Assembly: GCA_011037195.1 (NCBI GenBank)
Contig: JAAEAF010005017.1
Coordinates: 1-64,000, forward strand
Source: Triatoma infestans
Taxonomy: Eukaryota > Arthropoda > Insecta > Hemiptera > Reduviidae
Direction of reading: 5' to 3'
Length of the DNA stretch: 64,000 nucleotides
Every line of letters begins with the position of its first letter. Within the stretch, counting starts at the first letter, position 1. Made by a program: the position numbers and the translations under genes. Below are positions 1-11,200 of the stretch, piece by piece. Below the pieces are notes generated by a model, which was not told the origin of the DNA, searched no databases, and saw only the letters and a program-made list of their open reading frames with translations.

Positions 1-435
1 TGTGTAAAAGTTTATAATCAATCTGAAATCAAGTTGACTGATATAAAAGAAATAAAAATTGTACCACACAAATTAAAAAAACTTGAAAATGTAAAATCAT
101 ATAATCTAATGAATAATCAAATACTAAAATATGTATTAGTAATAGCAATTATTTTTACAATGAAATGTTAGGAAAAATTATGTTAATAAAATAATTATTA
201 ACTATCAATATAATTATAAATTTTATTGTGTAAAAGTTCATAATCAATCTGAAATCCAGTTGCCTGATATAAAACAAATAAAAATTGTACCACACAAATT
301 AAAAAAACTAGAAAATGAAAAATCAAATACTAAAATATGTATTAGTAATAGCAATTATTTGTATAATGAAATGTAAGAAAAAATTATGTTAATAAAATAA
401 TTATTAACTATCAATCTAACTATTATATACAGCAA
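1..435. repeat. Two-copy AT-rich tandem repeat (about 226 bp)
   Basis: The segment starting TGTGTAAAAGTT at position 1 recurs at 227 with small indels and substitutions, up to about 415. No coding potential is seen. The copies are diverged but align along their whole length, so this is a local tandem duplication. Confidence 0.85.
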
Positions 436-535
436 TTATGGAAAAATAAAAATAAATAGATCATAGAGAAAAGAGACATTGTATAAGAAATTATTCTTAA
501 AATAAAAGATGCGATTTTATAGATCCACAGCACCG

Positions 536-960
536 ATCGTTTTTGTTTATCAAGCCGACAAAGGCAGTATACAGGCAGTATGTCTTTATCGTATTTCTAA
601 CAAGTGGATGTTTGGTGGGGACCTCATTTAATAGTGGAGTAATATACATTACAATTCCAGCTTTGTTCGTCTTCACAACACTCAGGGTAAGTTTAATTTC
701 TATTTTTTCAAATCCAATAATTATTTTATATTTTATCTTATTATGTGTTAAAATTATTTCAATAAAATTTATAATCTTATTTTTATATATACACACACAC
801 ACCGGATGTTCATCGTTTATTACTTAGCTTTGTATTTCTAACAAGTGGGTGTTTGGTGGGAACCTCATTTAATAGTGGAGTAATATACATTACAATTCCA
901 GCTATGTTCGTCTTCACAACACTCAGGGTAAGTTTAATTTCTATTTTTTCAAATCCAATT
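536..960 (+). other. Duplicated exon-like block with splice donors
   Basis: Two nearly identical blocks (about 590-720 and 833-960) each carry the same hydrophobic reading frame, ending at a perfect donor (AGG then GTAAGT, at 686/687 and 927/928). Upstream are possible acceptors (CAG at 576-578 and TAG at 825-827). The copy-1 frame is 36 codons and includes TSGCLVGTSF and TIPALFVFTT, which looks like a membrane segment of a transporter or receptor. The family is not recognised. It could be a tandemly duplicated exon of a plus-strand gene or a captured exon in a repeat. No other exon of such a gene was found. Confidence 0.4.
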
Positions 961-961
961 A

Positions 962-1340
962 AGTCCTATGTCTAGGAGGAGACCCTCTGATTCTCTTCGG
1001 AGCTTAGAGGAGCCGACTAGTTAGCTATTCTTCTCAAATCCAAGTCCTCGCACCATGCCTATGTGTAAGTGGCTAGCAGGAGAGCCTCTGATTCTCTTCG
1101 GAGCTCAGGGGAACCGACTAGTTCACTATCCAGAAGTGGGTATTTTGACGAACGTGTGTAAGCTAGGGCGCTCGGCAAAGTTCCAATCAGCCCCGATAAA
1201 ACGCTGCACAAGTAGGATACAAATATTGTCGAATCCGCTTTGCGGTCGCTGGATGCGGTACAATCAGGCAGGTGCATAGGATGATGGTTTTTTTGTTTTT
1301 ACATGGGCATAGGATGATGGATTTTTTTTTGTTTTTACAT
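962..1340. repeat. Higher-GC direct repeat, two diverged units
   Basis: The string CTCTGATTCTCTTCGGAGCT occurs near 984 and again near 1085, each followed by a related GACTAGTT stretch, giving a period of about 100 bp. The GC content is above the surroundings. A GGATGATGG/poly-T repeat follows at 1278-1340. No protein or RNA gene is recognised. Confidence 0.6.
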
Positions 1341-1344
1341 GTAA

Positions 1345-1910
1345 GAATTGTCTTTGGCCTAAACAAAATCTGGTGTGAAACACTCCCACAACTTTCTTTT
1401 ACTCCAGTTTTCAAAATTATAATTGACATTATATCAATTGAATTTAAAAACTCCTTTAGTTTTACTTTTTATAATTTTTAATATTAATATTCCTGCCATC
1501 AGTATTTATAATTATATAATAATATCATTCCATAAGAATTGTCTTTGGCCTAAAAAAATCTGGTGTGAAACACTCACACAACTTTCTTTTACTCCAGTTT
1601 TCAAAATTATAATTGACAAATTTTATAGTTTGTGTACCAAATTTAATGAAATTCGTCGAAAACTGAAAAAGTTTTTCAGTAAAAGCGCACTTCCGGTTTA
1701 CTAATTTTGTCTTAAAACTTGGAATTTTGGCCATCTATTTAATTTTGTTTGGATGATAGAATTGTATAATCAACTATGATATCACTTTAGAGAAGCTGTA
1801 ACCCCAACCCTCCGCTAAAAGTGGCGTTAAAAGGAATTTTCACAAAGTAATGTTTAAAAACATAAGTTGTAGATCTTTGTATATTTAGTTTATATGATAT
1901 GAAGTTTCAA
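1345..1910 (+). repeat. Dispersed GTGTGA-palindrome repeat, doubled end
   Basis: This is the start of the dispersed repeat family seen at 20.8, 32.9, 38.5, 41.1 and 47.8 kb. The left part (CTTTGGCC ... GGTGTGAAACACTC ... CTTTTACTCC) is present twice, at 1346 and 1534. It runs into the internal monomer (CACTTCCGG ... TTTCAAG) and stops near 1910 where the polymerase fragment begins. Confidence 0.7.
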
Positions 1911-1925
1911 GTCTGGACCGCTTTC

Positions 1926-2234
1926 AATATACAAACACTTAGAGATTACACAGAATTGTATTTAACAACAGACATAATTCTTTTAAGCGACATAGTTGAA
2001 CAGTTTAGAAATGTGTGTGAATCTATTTACAGCATTGATCCAAGTTGGTAATTCACAACACCTGGGTTGGTATTTGACGCCTGTTTGAAATATACACAAG
2101 TAAAATTGGCACTATTGACCGATTATGATAAACATCTTATGATTGAATCCGGTATTCGTGAAAGTATCACTTCATGTGTTACAAGACATTCCAAAGCCAA
2201 TTTGTTGCAATTTGCTCAAGCCAAGCACTCCTAA
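1926..2234 (+). pseudogene. Maverick/Polinton-like DNA polymerase B fragment
   Basis: Read in the frame that starts at 1926, this stretch gives about 100 codons resembling the exonuclease-to-palm part of protein-primed family B DNA polymerases of Maverick/Polinton elements. Visible landmarks are LRDYTELYL, DIILLSDI..QFRNVC, FTTPGLVFDACLK and a GIR..IT block. A TAA at 2049 interrupts the frame where the family has an aromatic residue, and it ends at a TAA at 2232. No upstream exonuclease, palm catalytic Asp motif, integrase or capsid gene is found nearby, so this is an isolated dead fragment. A related viral polymerase could give the same signature. The family call rests on motif spacing only. 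Confidence 0.7.
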
Positions 2235-2299
2235 AGGATTAATTTGGACATGTCAACGTACTACTGTTCACACTTACGATGCTACAAAGTTTGGTCCTG

Positions 2300-2575
2300 G
2301 GTTAACTGCCTTGCTACATGTAAAAAGTAAAAAAATACAAAAAACACAAGTATTAAACAAACCTGTTTTAACACAAACTAGTACTAAACATAAAAGTAAA
2401 ATTACAAAAAACACAAGTATTAAAACATGAAAAAAAATGAAACAATACATAAAACATAGTAGTACTAAACTTAAAAAAGTAAAAAATACAGAATACACAC
2501 ACGTATTAAAACATGAAAAAACATAGTATACTAGTATTAATACGCATAAAAAAGTGAAACAATACATGTTCATAG
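2300..2575. repeat. A-rich ACAAGTATTAAA minisatellite
   Basis: Irregular repeats of AAAACACAAGTATTAAA and ACTAGTACTAAAC-type words lie between the polymerase fragment and the main satellite. Open frames here come from the base composition. Confidence 0.65.
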
Positions 2576-5500
2576 TATTGGATGATAATATATTTAATGT
2601 TTCTAGCTAACTTACCCGCATGTCCTGTATGTCATCATCTACCGGCTCAACAAAAATATTAAACACCTTAGAATGTTTCTAACAATACATAAAGTCTTTA
2701 TTCATAGTATAGGATGATAATATATTTAATGTTTGTAGCTAAATATTATAAGTGTAAACATAATTTAATTTAAACATGAACATAAAAAAAAACACAAAGT
2801 ATTTGTTCATCGTATTGTATGATAATATCAAAAAAATATTAAAGTCTTTAGCTAAATATTATAAAATCTTAGCCCTAGTCTTGTATGTCATATCGCGGCT
2901 CAACAGAAATATTCACTTCCTTAGAATATTTCTAATAATACATAAAAAAACAAAGTCTTTATTCATAGTATTAGATGATAATATATTTAATGTTTCTAGC
3001 TAAATATTATAAAAACATAGCCCCAGTCTTGGATGCATCTCACGGCTCAACAAAAAAATTACAGTCCTTAGAATGTTTCTAACAATACATAAAAAAAACA
3101 AAAAGTCTTTGTTCATAGTGTTGGATGATAATATATTTAATGTTTATAGCTAAATATTATGAAAACTTAGCCCTCGACTTAAAAAAAACAAAGTCTTTAT
3201 TCATAGTATTCGATAATAATATATTTAATGTTTCTAGCTAAATTTTACACAACTTAGCAGCATGTCCTGTATGTCATCTCACGGCTCAAAAACAATATTA
3301 CAGTCCTTAGAATGTGTTTAGCTAAATTTTATAATTTTTATCATAATTTAATTTAAACAGTAACATAGAAAACAAAAAGTATTTGTTCATCGTATTGTAC
3401 GATAATATAGTAGGACCTAGTCCTGGGATGTCATCTCACGACTCAAAAACAATATTAAAGTCCTTAGAATGTTTCTAACAATACATAAAAAAAGTCTTTA
3501 TTCATAGTATTGAATGATAATTCATTTAATGTTTGTAGCTAAATATTATAACATATTTGCCCTAGTCTTGTATGTCATCTCACGAAATATTATAAGTGTA
3601 AAGATATTTTAATTTAAACATGAACAAAATACATAAAAATTCACAAAGCATTTGTTCATCGTATTGGATGATAATATTCGTAATGTTTCTAGCTAAATAT
3701 TATAAAATATTAACCGTCGACTTGGATGTCATCTCACGGCTAAAAAACAATATAGAAGTCCTTAGAATGTTTTTAGCAATACATAAAAAAATCAAACTCT
3801 TTGTTCATAGTATTGGATGATAATATATTTAATGTTTCTAGCTGAATATTATAAAATCTTCGCCCTAGTCTTGAATGTCATCTCACGGCTCAAAAACAAT
3901 ATTAAAGTCCTTATAGCTAAATATTATAATAACTTAACCCCTCGATGTCATCTCACAGCTAAACAGAAATATTAAAGTCCTTAGAATGTTTCTAACAATA
4001 CATAAAACAGACACAACGTCTTTATATATAGTCTTAGAATGTTTCTAACAATACGTAAAAAAAAAAAAATCAAAGTCTTTATTCATAGAATAGGATGATA
4101 ATATATTTACCCGCCTAGTCTAGGATGCCATCTCACGGCTCAAAAACAATATGATGGTCCTTAGAATGTTTCTAGCTAAATATTATAAGTGTAAACATAA
4201 TTTAATTTAAACATGAACATAAACATAAAAAACACGAAGTATTTGTTCATCGTATTGTATGATAATATCAAAAAATATTAAAGTGCTTAGCTAAATATTA
4301 TAAAATATTAGCCCTAGTCCTAGTATGTCATCTCACGGCTCAAAAACAATATGAAAGTCCTTAAAATGTGTTTAGCTAAATATTGTATCTAACTATAAAT
4401 AAAAAAACAAAGTCTTTGTTCATAGTATTGGATGATAATATATTTAATGTTTCTAGCTAAATATTATAAAAACTTAGCCCTCGACTTGAAAAAAAACAAA
4501 GTCTTTATTCATAGTATAGGATGATTATATATTTAATGTTTGTAGCTAAATATTATAAAAACTTAGCCCTAGTCCTAGTATGTCATCTCACGGCTCAAAA
4601 ACAATATGAAAGTCCTTAAAATGTGTTTAGCTATATATTATAAAAACATAGTCTTGGATGCATCTCAGAGCTCAAGGAAAATTTTACAGTCCGTAGAATG
4701 TTTCCAACAATAAATAATAAAAACAAAGTCTTTGTTTATGGTATTGGATGATAATATATTTGGCCCTAGTCCTGGGATGTCATCTCACGCCTTAACAAAA
4801 ATATTAAAGTCCTTAGAATGTCCTTAGAACAATACATAAAAAAATCAAAGTCTAAAAATAACTAAAAAACACAAAGCATTTGTTCATCGTATTGTATGAT
4901 ATTATCAGAAAAATTATTAAAAAGTCCTTAGCTAAATATTATAACACTTAGCCCTCGAGGTGGATGTCATCTCCCGGCTCAAAAACGATATTACAGTCCT
5001 TAACATGTTTCAAGCTAAATATTACAAAAACTTAGCCCTAGTCTTGTATGCCATCTTATGGCTCAAAAACAATGTTAAAATCCTTAGAAAGTGTTTATCT
5101 AAATATTATAAGTGCAAACATAATTTAAACATGAACAAAATATCAAAAAATATTAAAGTCTTTAGCTAAATTTTATAAAATATTAGCCCTAGACTTGTAT
5201 CTCATCTCGCGGCTCAAATATGATAATAAAGTCCTTAGAATGTGTTTAGCTAAATATTATAAGTGTAAACATGAATAGAATCCATAAAAATGCACAAAGT
5301 ATTGAATATTAAAAAATATTAAAGTCCTTAGCTAAATATTATAAAATATTAGCCCTAGTCTTGTATGCCATCTCACGGCTCAAAAACAATCTTAAAGTCC
5401 TTAGAATGTGTTTAGCTAAAATATTATAAGTGTAATCATGAACAAAATATCAAATAATATGAAAGTCCTTAGCTAAATGTTATATAATATTAGCCCTAGA

Positions 5501-6330
5501 CTTGTATCTCATCTCGCGGCTCAAATATGATAATAAAGTCCTTAGAATGTGTTTAGCTAAATATTATAAGCGAGAACATGAATAGAATCCATAAAAACGC
5601 ACAAAGTATTGAATATCAAAAAATATTAAAGTCCTTAGCTAAATATTATAAAACATAAAACTTAGCCCTAGTCTTGTATGCCATCTCCCGGCTCAAAAAC
5701 AATCTTAAAGTCCTTAGAATGTGTTTAGCTAAAATATTATAAGTGTAAACATGAACAAAATATCAAAAAATATTAAAGTGTTTAGCTAAATATTATAAAA
5801 AATTAGCCCTAGTCTAGGATGTCATCTCACCCGGTGACTTTACTCTCTTCTCCCCACCCCCCCCCCAAAAGCAATATTATGGTCCTTACAATGTTTCTAG
5901 CTAACTATTATAAGTGTAAACTTAATTTACTTTAAACATGAACATAAACATAAAAAACACAAGTATTTGTTCATCGTATTGAATATCAAAAAATATTAAA
6001 GTGTTTAGCTAAATATTATAAAATAGTAGCCCTCGACTTGGATGACAGTTCACGGCTCAAAAATATTCTTTTTACCTTCGATTGTTTTCAAGCTAAATAT
6101 TATAAAACATAGCCGCAGGTCAGGCATGCCCATCTCCCGGCTCAAAAATATTTTTTTTACCTTAGACCGTTTTCAAGCTAAATATTATAAAACATAGCCG
6201 CAGGTCAGGCATGCCCATCTCGCGGCTAACAAATATTTTTTTTACCTTAGACTGTTTTCAAGCTAGATTTTTCAAAACGTAGCCGCATGTCTCGCATGCC
6301 ATCTCCCGGCTCAAAAATATTTTTTTCCTT
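2576..6330. repeat. AT-rich satellite array, about 85-bp and 150-bp units
   Basis: More than 30 diverged units share the order GCTAAATATTATAAAA, TTAGCCCTAG, ATGTCATCTCACGGCTCAA, AAGTCCTTAGAATGT. A longer form adds AACAATACATAAA, AAAGTCTTTGTTCATAG and GGATGATAATATATTTAATG. The unit without the addition is about 85 bp, and with it about 150 bp. The last three units (6010-6300) are the most alike, are more GC-rich and carry GTCAGGCATGCCC. Short reading frames repeat the same peptide and are not genes. The array lies where exons 5-6 of gene A would be expected. Confidence 0.9.
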
Positions 6331-6470
6331 GGTTAAAAATCAGATGGGGGTCTCATCGTACTTTTGTAGCCGCGCGCCAGACCCCTGCCTTCGGGCGTAA
6401 ATTCATAAGTGCCTGGGGCTCAAAAAAAATGGCCCTAGAATCCGCAAATTATATCTACTGCCATTCAAAA
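6331..6470. other. Unassigned junction between satellite and duplication
   Basis: This is a short GC-richer stretch (GCCGCGCGCCAGACCCCTGC region) with no recognisable feature. The sequence shared with intron 4 of gene B begins at about 6465-6470. Confidence 0.4.
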
Positions 6471-6639
6471 CCAGTTTCTATTAATATTTGTTTTAATTGT
6501 GTTACCCAATTGTATTTGCTTAATTGTATTTGCTACTATTATCATCCATATTTTTTAATTTAAGATAACATAGTTTAGGCAGTGTTTTCACACATTAACA
6601 ATACCTTAAGCCACCAATTAATAACTAGTTTGACAACTT

Positions 6640-6890
6640 GGTGTTTGATTTTAGCTCCGAACCGGTGTTTGAAAACCGTACTCAGCTCTTACAATGTACC
6701 CCGGAGTTTGTATTGGCCAAAAATACAGTGATTTGAAATATTTCGTTTGTACAATTTCTAATCTGTCAAAATACCTGGTTGCCCATATTTCAGAGGCGTA
6801 TAATAAAACAAATCGTACCAAACTGTTAAACAAAGTGACTTTTAATTCCATGAAGATGATTTTGCACTATATAGAATTTTTTAACGGAAT
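6640..6890 (-). pseudogene. Non-LTR retrotransposon RT C-terminal fragment
   Basis: On the minus strand a 66-codon frame has the typical post-palm sequence of LINE reverse transcriptases: [20 protein letters not shown], then a LE.VQ..Y.KSLYF block, then [17 protein letters not shown]. It is 5'-truncated and ends in stops. The same fragment occurs at 23.74-23.96 kb, where it continues into a zinc-binding tail. Here it is cut near 6470 by the satellite junction. Confidence 0.8.
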
Positions 6891-7214
6891 TAATGGCTAA
6901 TGCTGACTTGGAGATCATATCCTGGCACACTAAGTGAAAAACCTCTGAATTAGATATAATAATTCCTAGGTACCTAATTGAACTTACTATTTCAACTTTG
7001 TTATTATTATAGTATAAGTTTACATAAGTTTTTTATTTGGACTTTTTGAGCAGATGAGATTCTTAGTTTTTGAGACATTCACCTCTAATGAATTTTCTTT
7101 ACAATATAATGATAAAGCATGCAGCTTTCATTGAGCGTCGACTATACAATTGGAGAACATAACCAAGTCGTCCGCTTAGGTTAATGAAGTCACGCCCGTC
7201 CTACTGTCAATACT

Positions 7215-7350
7215 TACACTTTCACATTCTTCTTATTTCTGATAGATCTCTCTCTTAAACATATATACTCACAAGCCCTTTACAAAACCGCTCATGCCAC
7301 TACAAGCTACCACTACACTACAACTCAACACACCAATAACCTTACATATA
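7215..7350 (+). repeat. LTR-end fragment in gene A flank
   Basis: ACAAGCCCTTTACAAAACCG, CTCATGCCACTACAAGC and CACACCAATAACCTTACA closely resemble the last 110 bp of the LTRs at 16.4 and 19.3 kb. Gene B intron 4 has the same fragment at 24.2-24.43 kb, so it predates the A/B duplication. Confidence 0.6.
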
Positions 7351-8251
7351 TCACATTATCTATTAAACAAGCAGTGGTTTCTATTATGAACTTTGCTATT
7401 AAATTTCCACTTTGTCTGTGATACTTTGATTAAAAAATTCCTTTTTAATACAAAGAGAGCAGGAGTTAATAGTGATTGAAATTGGTGAAATGTGGCAATT
7501 GGTGATCAGACGAACTAGCACTAACCTCACTATTTATATTTGAAGATGTTAACAGAGGAAAGAGTTCTGGACAGAAGTGGCCGATCGAAGAGGGAATGAT
7601 GTTGGTGAATGTTGATACCGTGATGAATTTAGAATGGTATAGCGCTGCTTGGGGCGGGTCGTTTGAACAGTGATGCGGCTAGTTAGAACATTTGCCTATT
7701 CTAGGAGTGGAGAGCTAGTGTGGCTACCTTAGTGAACTTTTCAAGGTGGGAGTTGATGTAGTTAATCGTCCACATCGAAGTAAAGTTGGTGATCTCAAGA
7801 ATTGATATGGTGACTCCTCAGATTCTTAAAACGATGGTAAGACACTAGAGACAGCTTCTAGGGAGAGATTGGCTGTTGTGGTTGAAGTCGCCAAATATAC
7901 TATTGGGAGCGTGACAGTGGGGAATAGTTGGCGTGCGCTTGAGCGCGTTACAGGATTGTTGTTAGGGTTGCTAAGAGGATTATTGTGTCCAGCTTTTTCT
8001 GTAGTGAATTTTCTCTGGCTATTGCTTCTATTACATTAAGAAGACTATGAAAACATGGCCACATAACAGTTTAACTAGGAATAACATGGCCAATAAAAGT
8101 TTAACTTTATTTTATTTTCCGTGAAAGTGCCTGAAAGGAATTCCTATTCATACTATTTAGGGCATTGATCATACTATTTAGACATAAAAGAAGGATTCGT
8201 CAATGGTTTGACCCGAACAAAAGTTAGGCAACATAAATAAAATAACCTTAC

Positions 8252-11200
8252 CGTCACTCTAGTTTTGAATTTCATAGCAGCTAGTTCATTTTTCAAAGAT
8301 TCAGTAAGAACTCTTATAGCATGTTTGGAAGCACTGTAGTTTGCAATACCACTCATCGGAAACACACAGTGTCCTACAATACTGTAGAATTATTCAAAAT
8401 GTAAAAATATGTTAGAAAAAAGGCCGCACATAAAAACAAAGAAATAGTAGTCTACTAAAACCTGTTAATATTGATGATATGTCCATCAGTTATATTGTGT
8501 TTCTTCATGATTTCTACTGTAAGTTGTGTCAGTGTTACCGGACCGATCACATTGGTTTCATAGATTTTCCTTGGAGACCCTTTATTGGTTTCTGGAAGGA
8601 AAATAAAAATGAAAAACTTAGCGAACATTTGCAACTTTGTACATTTGAATTTTGTCTTTTCTGGCCTCTTGCAGTCATTGCAAGTATTACAGTCCAGGAT
8701 GTTTGAATTGCTAATATATTATTATTCGTAGAGTACTCCTTCCTGTAGGAGGAAGTATGGCAATCATGTCAAATTTTCGAAATTGAGTTTTCACCGGAAA
8801 GAATGTTTTCAGATCTCCTGAGTAAGTAAATTTATTTTCCGTGAATGGAGTAACCTTAATTCTCTAAAGAACCATTTCAAAACAATGTATGGTTTTATAG
8901 ACGACATAATATTATTATACATTTAAAAGCTAGAATTTAGCTTATTTATTGTTAGAATTCCAAATTTGAAGAAAATCATCTACTCGGAAATGCGCCCTCA
9001 AGTGGTGTCTGTTACATGCACTTACTTGGGGGAGTAGCAACTCACGTATTACCACAGCTCAGTATTCCATGCACTTCGTCAGAAAAGTAGGCAATACAAT
9101 TAAACCACATAACTCTACACTTTACAGACAAGGATAAACACAGTAGACGAACTAGGGCTTCCGTCTCTAGCTAACAGAGTTAAGCCAAGAGACAAGTAAG
9201 ATATAGCTAGTGGTAGCGCGCTGGACTAGCAAGACGGAGGTCCCGGGTTCGAATGCAGTATGCTTATTTAGATTTTCTCTTCTTAGAAGCCTCTATAGCT
9301 CACGGTCCGGAGATGGGCAGCGTTGTCTTTAGCTAGGAACACTACTCTGAGGCCGGCATTGCACTGAGTAGACTCCGAGGAACACAATAGATCTACCAGG
9401 CCGCAGTGCAAACAATCCCTTATAACAATCTAATCTACTCGGAAGTACGACTTTACAATACAGGATGTTTAGGTTCTTTCGGAATTTTCTTGAAAACGGC
9501 TAGAGCGATTTCCTTTAAACATGGAATGCTCACTGCACAGATAGAAAATTCTATAGCTTTTAATTAAAAGATTTTTCCGGAAATGATTCTACAGCGATCT
9601 TGGGACCTGTAATTTTAGTGAAAATTGACAATGTTGCTACAAGCTTTATTTGTGACAGTGGGAGCTTCCATTTTGTTATACTCAGATATACATGAAAACC
9701 CTTATATCACTTTTTTTTAAGCCCATTTAACATTTGTACATATTACAGTTTTATGGAATAAAAAAAAATTGTTTCTAATTAATTGTATTTTTGTATTAAG
9801 AGAGAATGGTGTGAGTCTTTCACACCAAATATTTTTAACTTCTAACTGTGAAATAAATACAAGTGTGGAGTTGTTAATGAAAACAGAAATGTGAGTAGGA
9901 GGTTATCTAAACCTAATTGATTAGGTCGCCCACTAACTGCCTTGTTAGTTCGCACTACTGCTTATAATTTCCTTGAGTTCGCCATATTATGTATAATAAA
10001 AAATCATCATATCTTAGGCGGGTCTATATATGTGTGTGTTCAGTAATTATTTTCGTTTATATGATAGTGTTTTTTATTGTTTATTAATGTTAGTGCAGTT
10101 GATGTCATTTATTGTTAGATTAATTCCAAGAAAAATACCCTGCTGAAATCATTAAATGTGATATAAAAAAATTCAGATTTATCAGTTTATACTTCAAAAG
10201 AGAGCTATCAGAACAATAATGAAGAGACAAGCTCAAGATAGTTGCAAGCCTCTCTTTCGAGAGTTAAATAATATAAAGTCACTACTCTTAGTTTTCATCT
10301 TTAAGCATGCACTTAAAAAAAAAAAAGACTCATTAGAGGCGTTAGGCATGCTTACAAACTACATAACAAAGATAATATATGCGTACCTTAAAAACGACTA
10401 GTGATGTCTGACATTAATTCCAATGTTATATCGGCAAAAATATTTAACAAAATTCCCTCAGGAATAAGCCAGCTAAGTGAGAAACGCTCCAAACAAACCA
10501 TCACTGGATTTTCAATTAAAAACTATTTTATGAAGTTAGTGATTATATGGACACAAAGTGGTGTGATGAACATCTTTATCACACCTAACATCATCTTTCG
10601 AAAGTTGTTATTTTCGTGATAATAATACTTAGTGTAAAGTTCAGTGTACTATTTTATTGCAACCAGTTGTTATTTTGTTGATTGACCAGCCTTTTATATT
10701 ATAAAAGTATATACAAGCAAATAAATAAATAAATATATTACCTGTTAGATTCATAAGCGTCATATAGCCAGCGTTATTTATTAGAACGCTAATCGGTCCA
10801 AGATCTTCGCAGATTGTCTTCACTGTGCTAACTATAGCATTTTCATCGCTTATATCGCATTTGTATACATTGATCAGTCCTTTATAGCTGCGACAATCAT
10901 CTGCTAATGTCTATACAAAAATAAACAATTTATTAGAGATTTTGTTTTCGTTTTTCTACAACAGTACAATAATGAACTAAAAATACTATGTGTACACATG
11001 AATATCTAAATGTTTTATCGAAAATATTTTCCAATGAAAATGTATTTTTTCTGTTCTAAGGAGCAAAAACGTTAGCTTTTCCTTTATTTATGTTTTTAAT
11101 ATATTAGAAGACTGCTGGGATTCCAAATTTCAATTTCCTGTTCGCTTAACATGTAACGCACTTTTCCAAGTTACAAGATAAAGATACGCCACTCTCACCT

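Noticed and set aside
2576..6330. Several 60-75-codon reading frames with similar peptides (containing ISRLKN..VLRM)
   Set aside because: They are translations of the satellite unit; the repeated peptide follows from the DNA repeat.
9195..9265. A possible tRNA gene
   Set aside because: Only A- and B-box-like parts fit; the acceptor stem does not close and the sequence continues into a SINE body. The same holds for 26.4, 30.4 and 51.2 kb.
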